A stretch of 64,000 nucleotides of DNA from Actinoplanes couchii (lineage in GTDB: Bacteria > Actinomycetota > Actinomycetes > Mycobacteriales > Micromonosporaceae), in NCBI RefSeq assembly GCF_016862075.1, contig NZ_BOMG01000063.1:29063-93062 (forward strand), read 5' to 3'. Shown here piece after piece: positions 35,842 through 43,430 of this stretch. Numbering within the stretch: position 1 is the stretch's first letter; the number at the start of each line of letters is the position of its first letter. The position numbers and the translations under genes are program-made. The notes under the pieces are model-generated. The model was given only the letters and a program-made list of their open reading frames with translations, did no database searches and was not told the origin of the DNA.

Positions 35842-36354
35842 ATGTATGTGATCAGGGAACGGTTCTTCGCGATCGGTGACGACTTCGACGTGCTGGACGA
35901 GCACGGCACGAAGATCTACCACGTGGACGGCAAGGTGCTCAGCGTCCGGGACAAGGTGATCATCGAGAACCCGGACGGGGACGAGTTGGCCACCGTGCAC
36001 CGGCATCTGGTCTCGCTGCGGCCCACCTACGAGATCCGGATCGGCGGGGAGAAGGCGGCCGAGGTCCGGAAGAACCTGTTCACCCCGTTCCGGGACAAGT
36101 TCACCATCGACGTGCCCGGCCCGGACGACCTGGAGATGAAGGGCGACCTGCTGGACCACGAGTACGTGATCGAGCAGGGCGGCGAGGAGGTCGCCTCGGT
36201 GTCCAAGCGCTGGCTGACTATCCGCGACACCTACGCGGTCCAGGTCGCCCCGGGTGTCGAACCGCTGCTGATCATCGGCAGCGTGATCGCCCTGGACCTG
36301 GCGCTGGAGCGGGCCGCGGAGAAGAAGAAGGATAAGGACGACGACGAGGACTGA
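35842..36354 (+). CDS. LURP-one/scramblase-related protein
   Basis: 170 residues. Beta-rich repeats (MYVIRERFFAIGDDFDVLDE, GKVLSVRDKVIIENPDGD, WLTIRDTYAVQVAPG) build the twelve-stranded barrel of the LURP-one-related/Tubby-like family. A C-terminal hydrophobic helix (LLIIGSVIALDLAL) and a charged tail (EKKKDKDDDED) end the protein. Function in bacteria is not established; membrane or lipid binding is plausible from the fold. Confidence 0.88.
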   Translation: MYVIRERFFAIGDDFDVLDEHGTKIYHVDGKVLSVRDKVIIENPDGDELATVHRHLVSLRPTYEIRIGGEKAAEVRKNLFTPFRDKFTIDVPGPDDLEMKGDLLDHEYVIEQGGEEVASVSKRWLTIRDTYAVQVAPGVEPLLIIGSVIALDLALERAAEKKKDKDDDED

Positions 36355-36364
36355 ACACGGCGAA

Positions 36365-36390
36365 GCGGGCTGATCGAGAGATCAGCCCGC
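36365..36390. terminator. bidirectional hairpin terminator
   Basis: A perfect 11-bp stem (gcgggctgatc / gatcagcccgc) with a GAGA loop lies exactly between the convergent LURP-one and CAP genes. No T-run follows. Confidence 0.8.
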
Positions 36391-36401
36391 CACGTGCCGG
36401 A

Positions 36402-36890
36402 TCAGAAACCGAAGTCCTGGGTGTAGTACGGGGCGCCGCCGGCGGAGTAGACGACGCCGACGCCGACGGTCTTGGACTTGCAGTTGAGGATGTTGGTGCG
36501 GTGGCCCGGGCTCTTCATCCAGCCGTCGACGACGGCGGCGGCGGACTGGTAGCCCCAGGCGATGTTCTCGGCGGACGGCTTGGCGTAGCCGGCGTTCTTG
36601 ATTCGGGTGGAGAAGCGCGACCCGCCCTTGCCGGTGTGGGAGAACTTGCCGGTCTGGGCCATGTAGGCGCTGTGGGCTCGGGCGGCGGCGGTGATCTGCG
36701 CGTTGACCTTCAGAGCGCCACAGCCGTGCTCGGCCCGCTCGACGTTGACGAGCTGGTTGATCTGGGTCTGGAGCGCCTGCTCGGAAACCTTCGCGGCGGC
36801 GGCCGGGTTCGCGGTCATCGTGGCGGCGGCCAGAGCGGCGACCGGGGCGAGGAGGGCGGTCACGGCGAGGCGGCGAAGAATCTGGCGCAA
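36402..36890 (-). CDS. secreted CAP-domain (SCP-like) protein
   Basis: 162 residues. Signal peptide with core AVTALLAPVAALAAATM and cleavage near AAA-K. The CAP domain shows the YkwD-type motifs: ARAHSAYMAQTGKFSH, AENIAWGYQSAAAVVDGWM, and SPGHRTNILN. Two Cys residues (GCGAL, LNCKS) could form a disulfide. Bacterial members are extracellular and often linked to cell-wall or sporulation processes. The activity is unknown. Confidence 0.92.
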   Translation of the reverse strand: MRQILRRLAVTALLAPVAALAAATMTANPAAAAKVSEQALQTQINQLVNVERAEHGCGALKVNAQITAAARAHSAYMAQTGKFSHTGKGGSRFSTRIKNAGYAKPSAENIAWGYQSAAAVVDGWMKSPGHRTNILNCKSKTVGVGVVYSAGGAPYYTQDFGF

Positions 36891-37005
36891 GAAGTTGTCC
36901 CTTCGTGGTGTTTCCCGGTGTCACTGATGAATTCGGCCCGGTGCCACGACGAAGGATCACCAACCCGGTGCGCCTGCGTTTCCGATCGGTTGCCAGGATT
37001 GCCGG

Positions 37006-38244
37006 ATGCTGCCGTCCGAATTCGGGGAACTCTCGGCCGACCTCGCCGCGGCGACCGGCTGCCGTCACTACGGGACGGTGTGGCTGATCCGGGACGGCGG
37101 CCTGATCGAGCGGATCTTCCTGGCCGGCCCGGACCCGTACACCGAAGAGGTCGTCGACCGGGACCTGCGCGCCCGCGGTTACCGGCTGCTGCGGGTGTAC
37201 CGCTCACACCACCAGCTGCTGGCCGAGGTCGCCACCTACCAGTTCCACGAGCGGTACCGGCTCGTCTACTTCACCAGGGGCGAGGTCCCCTGGGCCGGCG
37301 TGTTCTACCGGGATGTCCACCTCGACCGCTCCCGGGGCGTCTGGTACCGGTTGCTGCGCCGGGAGAGCGACGACGACGCCTGGAACCATCCGTCGATCTC
37401 CCGGGACCTGGCCGAGCGGCTGGGCGGGGCGATCGGTGTCGAGCTGCTCCCGGAGGAGGCGCTCGACCGGATCAGTGAGCACGGCCGGGCCCGCTTGCAC
37501 CGGCACTGGGCGCGCGGCGACGAGTGGTTCCGCCGCCGGCTTGCCCTGTTCGGCCTGCAGAGGGCCGAGATCGAGGCCGAGATCGAGCGGCTGACCGCGA
37601 CCCCGCCGCTCTGGGGTTCGACGCTGACCGAGCCGGCCGCGGTCCGGGTGGACGAGCCGTTTCCGCTGGTCGGCATGATGCTCGGCCCGCCGGAGCAGCG
37701 CGAGGTGGTGGTGAACCGGCTGGTCCTGGAGACGCCGGGCGGTCCGGTGGCGCTGACCGTCAAGAGCTGGCCCAACCCGATCACCCTGGAGTATCAGGCG
37801 GTCACCCCGTTCTGCCCGGAGGAGGGTTACCTCTTCGACGAGGCCGACTCCGATCCGGTGGCCCGGGGCGAGAAGGTGCGGAGCGGCATCTGGGGGCACC
37901 TCGAACCGGACGGTTTCCCAGTCTCGCCCTTCCGGTTCCGGATCGTGGTCGAGTACGAGCCGGCGGCCGCTGACCTGGTCGGGCACCTCTGGCTGGAGGT
38001 GGCGTTCCCGCTGGGCGCGACGCTGCTGGGCATGCCGCTGCCGCCCCCGCGGCGCAGCCGGGACGTGCTGTTCTACGACCAGTTCGTGCCCGTCGGCCGG
38101 CCGGAGCTCGCCGAGGTCGAGGGCGTGGCGCCGGGCTGGGTGTCGATCCACGTACCGCCGTCCCCGGATCTGCTGAAGTCGGTGACCGCGACCTTCCGGC
38201 ATCTGCCGGACCGGGCGCTGCCCAGCCCGGACTACATCGACTGA
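37006..38244 (+). CDS. conserved-looking protein of unknown function
   Basis: 412 residues, cytosolic, no recognised domain. The N-terminal 100 residues are alpha/beta (HYGTVWLIRDGGLIERIFLA). A helical middle (RRRLALFGLQRAEIEAEIER) and a beta-rich C-terminal half (VEYEPAAADLVGHLWLEVAF) follow. Codon use and GC pattern match the neighbours, so it looks like a real resident gene. The ATG at 37006 is used; AGGA lies about 8 bases before it. It ends 13 bp into the convergent MarR gene. Confidence 0.7.
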   Translation: MLPSEFGELSADLAAATGCRHYGTVWLIRDGGLIERIFLAGPDPYTEEVVDRDLRARGYRLLRVYRSHHQLLAEVATYQFHERYRLVYFTRGEVPWAGVFYRDVHLDRSRGVWYRLLRRESDDDAWNHPSISRDLAERLGGAIGVELLPEEALDRISEHGRARLHRHWARGDEWFRRRLALFGLQRAEIEAEIERLTATPPLWGSTLTEPAAVRVDEPFPLVGMMLGPPEQREVVVNRLVLETPGGPVALTVKSWPNPITLEYQAVTPFCPEEGYLFDEADSDPVARGEKVRSGIWGHLEPDGFPVSPFRFRIVVEYEPAAADLVGHLWLEVAFPLGATLLGMPLPPPRRSRDVLFYDQFVPVGRPELAEVEGVAPGWVSIHVPPSPDLLKSVTATFRHLPDRALPSPDYID

Positions 38245-38717
38245 AGGCTGGCCAGCAGCCGCCGCAGCGCCGGCTCCAGCGCGGCGTGATCCCCGGCGGG
38301 CAGCGACGACAGCCACGAGGACTCCAGCCGCTGGATCGTGTCCAGCGCCGGAGCGACGACCGCACGACCGGAATCGGTCACGTCGAGCAGCACGCTGCGC
38401 CCGTCCCGCCCATGCGGATGCCTGCCGATCAGTCCGGCCGTCTCCAGCGGGCGCAGCCGTTTGGTGACGCCGGCCCGGGTCAGGTGCAGCTCGTCGGCGA
38501 TCCGCGCGGGGGACACCGGCCGCCCGGCCCGGACGATCACCGACAGCACCTCGAACCCGGCCCGGTCGATGCCGTGCGCGGCGAGCGCCTCGTCGGCGTG
38601 CCGGTGCGCGAGCCGGGAGATCCGCATGATCCGCAGGAAGACCCCGGCCGGGCCGACGTCGAGCTCCGGCCGTGAGTGCCGCCACTGTTCCTGGATCTCG
38701 TCGACCTCGTCACGCAT
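38232..38717 (-). CDS. MarR-family transcription regulator
   Basis: 161 residues from ATG 38717. The winged helix is typical (GFEVLSVIVRAGRPVSPARI, LHLTRAGVTKRLRPLETAGL, then wing residues DGRSVLLDVTDSG). A predicted operator lies between this gene and the divergent FUSC transporter, the classic MarR/efflux arrangement. It probably represses both genes until a phenolic or similar ligand binds. Confidence 0.93.
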   Translation of the reverse strand: MRDEVDEIQEQWRHSRPELDVGPAGVFLRIMRISRLAHRHADEALAAHGIDRAGFEVLSVIVRAGRPVSPARIADELHLTRAGVTKRLRPLETAGLIGRHPHGRDGRSVLLDVTDSGRAVVAPALDTIQRLESSWLSSLPAGDHAALEPALRRLLASLQSM

Positions 38718-38732
38718 GCTCGCATGATAGTT

Positions 38733-38748
38733 AACTGGTAAATCAGTT
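38733..38748. promoter_or_regulatory. MarR-type operator, AACTG-N6-CAGTT
   Basis: The inverted repeat aactggtaaatcagtt lies in the 48-bp gap between the divergent MarR (start 38717) and FUSC (start 38766) genes. Size and AT-rich centre suit a MarR dimer. Confidence 0.6.
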
Positions 38749-38765
38749 GGTGGACGGGAGCGACG

Positions 38766-39761
38766 ATGACGGCGACGACCCTGCGGCAGATGTGGCACGT
38801 CGCCCCGCACGCCGGAGCACACCACCCGGCCCTGCGGATGGCGATCGCCGCCCTGGTCCCGCCGGTCCTGCTGACCATGGCCGGGCAGCCGACCTGGGCC
38901 GGCTGGGCGCTGCTCGGCGCGGTCACCGCCGCCTACGCGCGCTCGGACAGCCCACGGCGGCGGTTACGCGTACAGGCGATGGTGGGTCTGGTCCTGGTCC
39001 TCCTGGTGATCATCGCGACCGTGCTGGCCGCCGCGGCCGTGCCCGGGATCGTCCTGGTCCTGGCCACCGCCGTGGTCGCGGGTCTCGCCACCGTCCTCGC
39101 CGACGCCGGCCGCTGGAGCCCGCCGGGCGCCCTCTTCCCGGTGTTCGTCTTCGGCGCGGCGAGCGCGATCCCGGCCGGCTTCTCCACGGTCGGCCTACTG
39201 TGGGCATTGTCGGTCACGGCTTCAAGCGATTTTTTTCGTACGAGGTCAGCCCGCCCTTCGCCGAATCCACCCCAACCGTCACGGGCGGTGACCAGGACGA
39301 CTGCTCTTCACGCCGCGATCTGCTTCGCCGGTGCGGCCGTCGCCGGCTCGATCGCCCTGACCGCCGGCCTGCGGCACCCGTCCTGGGCGATGGTCGCCGC
39401 CGTGGTCCCGGTCGTCGGCGTCAGCACCGGCGCCCAGATCCTGCGCGCCGGGCACCGCCTGGTCGGCACCCTGCTCGGCGTCCTGGTCGCCGGGGTGCTG
39501 TTCCTGCACGCGCCCGGCCCGCTGGAGATCGCCGTGCTGACCGCGGTCCTGCTGTTCGGCGCCGAGCTGCTGATCGCCCGCAACTACTCCCTGGCGCTGC
39601 TGTTCATCACCCCGTTGACCATCGGCATGTCCCACCCGGACACCCCGGACCGCCTGCTCGCGCTGATGGCCGACCGCGCGCTGGAGACGGTCATCGGCGT
39701 GGTGGTCGCGGTGGCACTGATCGCCGCCGCGCACCGGATCCGCCCTAAACTGCTGCGATGA
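38766..39761 (+). CDS. FUSC-family membrane transporter (aromatic-acid-exporter-like)
   Basis: 331 residues. Two blocks of membrane helices (MAIAALVPPVLLTMA, MVGLVLVLLVIIATVLAAAA; then AAICFAGAAVAGSIALTAG, TLLGVLVAGVLFLHAPG, VVAVALIAAAHRI) flank a hydrophilic insert near residues 152-178. That insert has unusually low-GC codons (gattttttt at 39228-39236). A TTA leucine codon at 38964-38966 is rare in such genomes and could make expression depend on the bldA-type tRNA. The divergent MarR gene supports a regulated efflux role. The gene overlaps the next by 4 bp. Confidence 0.85.
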   Translation: MTATTLRQMWHVAPHAGAHHPALRMAIAALVPPVLLTMAGQPTWAGWALLGAVTAAYARSDSPRRRLRVQAMVGLVLVLLVIIATVLAAAAVPGIVLVLATAVVAGLATVLADAGRWSPPGALFPVFVFGAASAIPAGFSTVGLLWALSVTASSDFFRTRSARPSPNPPQPSRAVTRTTALHAAICFAGAAVAGSIALTAGLRHPSWAMVAAVVPVVGVSTGAQILRAGHRLVGTLLGVLVAGVLFLHAPGPLEIAVLTAVLLFGAELLIARNYSLALLFITPLTIGMSHPDTPDRLLALMADRALETVIGVVVAVALIAAAHRIRPKLLR

Positions 39762-40594
39762 CGGATCTGTGGTCGTCGCGGCAGCGGGAGCTGCTGGATC
39801 GCTGGCTGCCCGGTGCCGAGGTGGTCCGGGACCACAGTTGGGGCCTGGTGCAGACCACGGTGCTCGAGGTGGCGTACGACAGCCGGACCTTGATCGTGAA
39901 AGCCGGCGGCGACGCCGATCATCACATCGCGCGGGAGCTGCACGCGCACCGCAACTGGCTGGAACCGTGGACCGCCCACGGCCGGGCGCCGCGGCTGCTG
40001 CACGGCGACACCGACGCGAAACTGCTGGTCACCACGTATCTGCCGGGGCGGCTGGTGCTGGACACCGCGGCCGTCGGCGACGCCGCGACGTTCCGGCAGG
40101 CCGGCGAGTTGCTCGCGGTGTTCCACGGGCAGACCGCGGTTGCCGACGACCGGTACGAGCTGCTGGAGAACCAGAAGTCGCTGCGGCTGCTCGACGGCCC
40201 GCACCGGATCGGCCCGGACACCGTCCGGCGGCTGCGTGCCGAGATCACCGCCTGGCCCACCCCGCCGTCGATGGTGGTGCCCACCCACGGTGACTGGCAG
40301 CCCCGCAACTGGCTCGTGCACGAGGGCATCGTCAGCGTCATCGATTTCGGTCGCGCCGCGCTGCGCCCACCGTGGACCGACCTCACCCGGATCGCGGTGC
40401 AGGACTTCCCCGGCCGCCCGGACCTGGAGGAGGCGTTCCTGCGCGGGTACGGGCCCGACCCGCGCGAGCCGGACGCCTGGCGCCGGACCCGGGTGCGCGA
40501 GGCGATCGGCACCGCCTGCTGGGCGTTCGCGGTCGGCAACGAGGAGTTCGAGGGACAGGGACACCGCATGATCGCCGATATCCTGACGCCATGA
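39758..40594 (+). CDS. aminoglycoside phosphotransferase (APH)-family kinase
   Basis: 278 residues. Kinase-fold motifs: LIVKAG (ATP lysine), THGDWQPRNWLV (catalytic loop, Asp in HGDWQ), SVIDFGRAAL (metal-binding DFG equivalent). APH-like proteins phosphorylate small molecules such as antibiotics, choline or hydroxylated metabolites. The substrate is not readable. The start overlaps the FUSC stop by 4 bp and its own stop overlaps the next ATG by 4 bp. The three genes thus form a tightly coupled unit. Confidence 0.9.
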   Translation: MTDLWSSRQRELLDRWLPGAEVVRDHSWGLVQTTVLEVAYDSRTLIVKAGGDADHHIARELHAHRNWLEPWTAHGRAPRLLHGDTDAKLLVTTYLPGRLVLDTAAVGDAATFRQAGELLAVFHGQTAVADDRYELLENQKSLRLLDGPHRIGPDTVRRLRAEITAWPTPPSMVVPTHGDWQPRNWLVHEGIVSVIDFGRAALRPPWTDLTRIAVQDFPGRPDLEEAFLRGYGPDPREPDAWRRTRVREAIGTACWAFAVGNEEFEGQGHRMIADILTP

Positions 40595-41475
40595 CAGCCC
40601 TCCTGTGCCTGGAACAGAACCTGCCGCACATGCTCCCGTTCCTGCGGGCGCTGCACGAGGCGGGTTCCCGCGCGGCGGTCATCGGCCAGGTGGCCGGCAT
40701 CATGCACGGTTCCACCGACCCGACCGAGGACCTCGACCTGCTGTGGGACGGAACCGCGCCGCCGCCGTCGTTCTTGTCGTCGTCCTCGTCGCCGCCTTCG
40801 CCTTTTTCGCAAGAGCGGGCGTTGCGGGCCGCGCTGACCGCCGCCGGCTGCACCGAGCTGCCCGATCTGAGCCTGCCGCAGGTGGCGTACACGGTGGACG
40901 GGGTCTTCGGCGATCTGTGCTCCACCGCGCTGCCGTGGGGCGGCCTGGACACCGCGGCCTGCCTGGACCGCGCCCTGACCGCCGGTTTCGTCCGCTATGT
41001 AACCCTGCCCGACCTGATCGCCATGCGCCGCGCCATCGGCCGCCCGAAGGACCTGCGCCGCGCCGCCGAACTCGAGACCCTGCAGCTCCCCCGGATGGAG
41101 TTCGCCTTCCCCGGCCCGCTGCGGGACCAGCTGGTCGCCGCGGTCCTGTCCGGTGCCAAGACCACCACCACAGCCCTGCTCGCCGGGTACGAACTGGACG
41201 GCAAACCACTGCCCGCACCCGGTCAGCGCCTGGCCGTGATCGACTCCACCGACCGCCCGGTGGCGACCATCGAACTGACCGAGGTCCGGGTGCTGCGCCT
41301 GGCCGACGTGGACCTGCAGCACGTCCTGGACGAGGGCGAGGGCGACGAATCGGTGGCCCAGTGGCGGGCCGGCCACACCGAGTTCTGGACGTCCCCCGAG
41401 ATCCGCGCCGAACTCCCCGACCTGACCATCAACGACGAAACCCTGATCGTGGCCAAACGCTTCCGCCTCATCTGA
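40591..41475 (+). CDS. nucleotidyltransferase-like plus ASCH-domain fusion protein
   Basis: 294 residues from the ATG at 40591, overlapping the APH stop (ATGA). The N-terminal 170 residues read as a nucleotidyltransferase-fold domain of the substrate-binding/AbiEii-like kind (GQVAGIMHGSTDPTEDLDLL, YVTLPDLIAMRRAIGRPKDL). A Ser-rich slip-prone tract (SFLSSSSSPPSPFSQE) lies near residues 54-70. The C-terminal 125 residues are an ASCH domain (LVAAVLSGAKTTTTALLAGY, ATIELTEVRVLRLADVD, ending LIVAKRFRLI), a fold linked to RNA binding and pseudouridine/acetylcytidine handling. The activity of the fusion is unknown. Confidence 0.8.
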   Translation: MTALLCLEQNLPHMLPFLRALHEAGSRAAVIGQVAGIMHGSTDPTEDLDLLWDGTAPPPSFLSSSSSPPSPFSQERALRAALTAAGCTELPDLSLPQVAYTVDGVFGDLCSTALPWGGLDTAACLDRALTAGFVRYVTLPDLIAMRRAIGRPKDLRRAAELETLQLPRMEFAFPGPLRDQLVAAVLSGAKTTTTALLAGYELDGKPLPAPGQRLAVIDSTDRPVATIELTEVRVLRLADVDLQHVLDEGEGDESVAQWRAGHTEFWTSPEIRAELPDLTINDETLIVAKRFRLI

Positions 41476-41516
41476 CCCACTCACCGAGTCTGTTCTGCTG
41501 CCGATAGTTGGGCGGT

Positions 41517-42488
41517 TCACCGTTCTTGAATGGCCGCGGCGCCGGATCGCAGCTCGGTCAGGAACGCGTTCACCACGGCGGAACGGGTGCGGCCGGCGAG
41601 GGTGGCGGCATACACCGTGCGGGGCGGTAGTTCGCCGGGGTTCAGCCGGAGCAGGGCGATGTCGGGTGGCGCCGCGCGGGCGGCGAGCGCAGGCAGCAGG
41701 GTGATGCCGAGCCCGGCAGCGACAAGGCCGAGCTTGGCGAACCATTCGTCAGCGGCGAATTCGACCCGAGGCCGAAAGCCGTGCCGGATCCCGGCCGCGA
41801 GCAGTGACTCCTGCGGCCCCGCCCCACCAGCGATCCAGGACTCCCCGGCGAGCGCGGCCAGCTCAACCACGCCGGTGCCGCCAACTCCCACGATGCCGCT
41901 CCCGTCGACCTCCGCGATGCCGGTCCCGCTGGCTGCGATGGTGCCGTTGGCGAGCGGGTGGTCGCGTGGCACCGCGACGAGCATCGGTTCGTCGAGCAGA
42001 TGGTGCAGGTCCAGTCGGGGATCGTCGAGCAGCTGGTCGGAGGCGGTACTGAGGACGGCGATGTCCGCCTCGCCCGCCGCCAGCCGTTCGATCAGCCGCG
42101 GGGTCAGGCCTTCCACCAGGCTCAGCTCGACAGCCGGGAACTCCGCTCTGATCCGAGCGAGAGCCTGCGGCACGAGAGCCACCAGGGCCGTGGCGAACGC
42201 CGCCACCCGCAGACGGCCCAGAGACGCGTCACCGACAGCTCGCATGTCCCGCCGGGCGTCCTCCAGCCGGCCCAGCACCGCCTCGGCATGGCCGAGCAGC
42301 ACCCGCCCCTGCTCGGTCAGCACGATGCCGCGGGGCAGACGATCGATCAGCCGGGCCCCGAAGTCGGCTTCGAGAGCGGCGATCTGCCGGGACACCGTCG
42401 ACTGGGTGTACCGCAGCGCCTGAGCAGCGGCGGTGATCGACCGGCGGTGGGCGACCTCACGAAAGATCCGGAGCAGTTCGGTCTGCAC
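41517..42488 (-). CDS. LysR-family transcription regulator
   Basis: About 323 residues. The GTG at 42488 is chosen because the helix-turn-helix begins right after it (LLRIFREVAHRRSITAAAQA, LRYTQSTVSRQIAALEADFG). It also leaves two palindromes outside the gene. An ATG at 42542 is the alternative. The effector domain follows (LRVAAFATALVALVPQAL, SWIAGGAGPQESLLAAG), with a Gly/Thr-rich repeat-like insert (GTGIAEVDGSGIVGVGGTGV). It diverges from a dehydrogenase gene, its likely target. Confidence 0.92.
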   Translation of the reverse strand: MQTELLRIFREVAHRRSITAAAQALRYTQSTVSRQIAALEADFGARLIDRLPRGIVLTEQGRVLLGHAEAVLGRLEDARRDMRAVGDASLGRLRVAAFATALVALVPQALARIRAEFPAVELSLVEGLTPRLIERLAAGEADIAVLSTASDQLLDDPRLDLHHLLDEPMLVAVPRDHPLANGTIAASGTGIAEVDGSGIVGVGGTGVVELAALAGESWIAGGAGPQESLLAAGIRHGFRPRVEFAADEWFAKLGLVAAGLGITLLPALAARAAPPDIALLRLNPGELPPRTVYAATLAGRTRSAVVNAFLTELRSGAAAIQER

Positions 42489-42506
42489 CAGCTGATATTC
42501 GCAGAC

Positions 42507-42549
42507 CGCATGGCAACCATGCGAGACATTCGTTGGTGACATGCCAACG
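42507..42549. promoter_or_regulatory. two palindromes in the LysR/dehydrogenase divergent promoter
   Basis: CGCATGG-CAA-CCATGCG (42507-42523) and CGTTGG-N7-CCAACG (42531-42549) lie side by side, about one and a half helical turns apart centre to centre. LysR proteins usually contact two sites in such a region. The second lies about 20 bp before the dehydrogenase ATG. Confidence 0.55.
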
Positions 42550-42568
42550 TCGGTGCTTGGCTCGACCC

Positions 42569-43393
42569 ATGCTGAACATCGCAGTGCTCGGACTCGGGCA
42601 CATGGGAACCGCACTGGCCGCCCGCCTGGTGGAGCAGGGCCACCCGGTACGCACCTGGAACCGAACCCCCGGCCGCCGGGTACCCGGAGCCGAACCGGCC
42701 GACTCACCCGCGCTGGCCTGTGCAGACGCCGACGTGGTGATCACCATGCTCACCGACGAGTCCGCAGTCCGGGCAGTCCTGGCCGAGGCGTATCCACGCT
42801 CCGGAACCACGGTGATCGAGATGTCCACGATCGGCCCCGACGGAGTCCGCCGGGTAGCCGACAGCCTGCCCGCAGGCGTGTCCATGATCGACGCCCCGGT
42901 GGCCGGAAGCGTGGGAGCCGCGACATCGGGCACCCTCCGAATCCTGGCCGGCGGCGACCCGGCCACCGTGGATCGGGTCGAACCGGTCCTGGCCGCACTG
43001 GGAACCGTGCACAGGTGCGGTCCGCTGGGCAGGGGAGCGGCCTACAAGCTGATCCTGAACACCGCGACGATCACCGGCTTGGCCGTGGTAGCCGACGCGG
43101 TAGCCGTAGCGAGGGCGGTCGGCGTCGCCCGCCCCGAAGCCTTGGCCCTGCTGGCCGCGAGCCCTCTGGCAGCCCTGGCCACCCGAGCGGCAGGCGGCCC
43201 GGGTTCATCATTCGCGGTGACGATGGCAGCCAAGGACCTGAACTTGGCCCGAGCCGCCACCCCGGAACCCCTGCCGGCAGCCGAAGCCGCCGCCACACTA
43301 CTGACCCGGGCAGCCTCCGCAGGCCAGGGCGCAGCCGACATCTCCGCGATAACCGGGACCAGATCCCCGGCCCCCGCAGCCCCGGCCCGCTGA
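42569..43393 (+). CDS. NAD(P)-dependent beta-hydroxyacid dehydrogenase / imine-reductase-like protein
   Basis: 274 residues from the ATG at 42569. Rossmann motif NIAVLGLGHMGTALAARL at the very start, substrate loop DAPVAGSVGAATSGTL, and the catalytic Lys in GRGAAYKLILNT. This is the 6-phosphogluconate/3-hydroxyisobutyrate dehydrogenase superfamily, which includes glyoxylate and succinic-semialdehyde reductases and imine reductases. The substrate cannot be told. Probably controlled by the divergent LysR protein. Confidence 0.9.
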   Translation: MLNIAVLGLGHMGTALAARLVEQGHPVRTWNRTPGRRVPGAEPADSPALACADADVVITMLTDESAVRAVLAEAYPRSGTTVIEMSTIGPDGVRRVADSLPAGVSMIDAPVAGSVGAATSGTLRILAGGDPATVDRVEPVLAALGTVHRCGPLGRGAAYKLILNTATITGLAVVADAVAVARAVGVARPEALALLAASPLAALATRAAGGPGSSFAVTMAAKDLNLARAATPEPLPAAEAAATLLTRAASAGQGAADISAITGTRSPAPAAPAR

Positions 43394-43430
43394 CATCCGG
43401 GGCGTCGTCGGAACCCGGGGAGAGCGCCGG

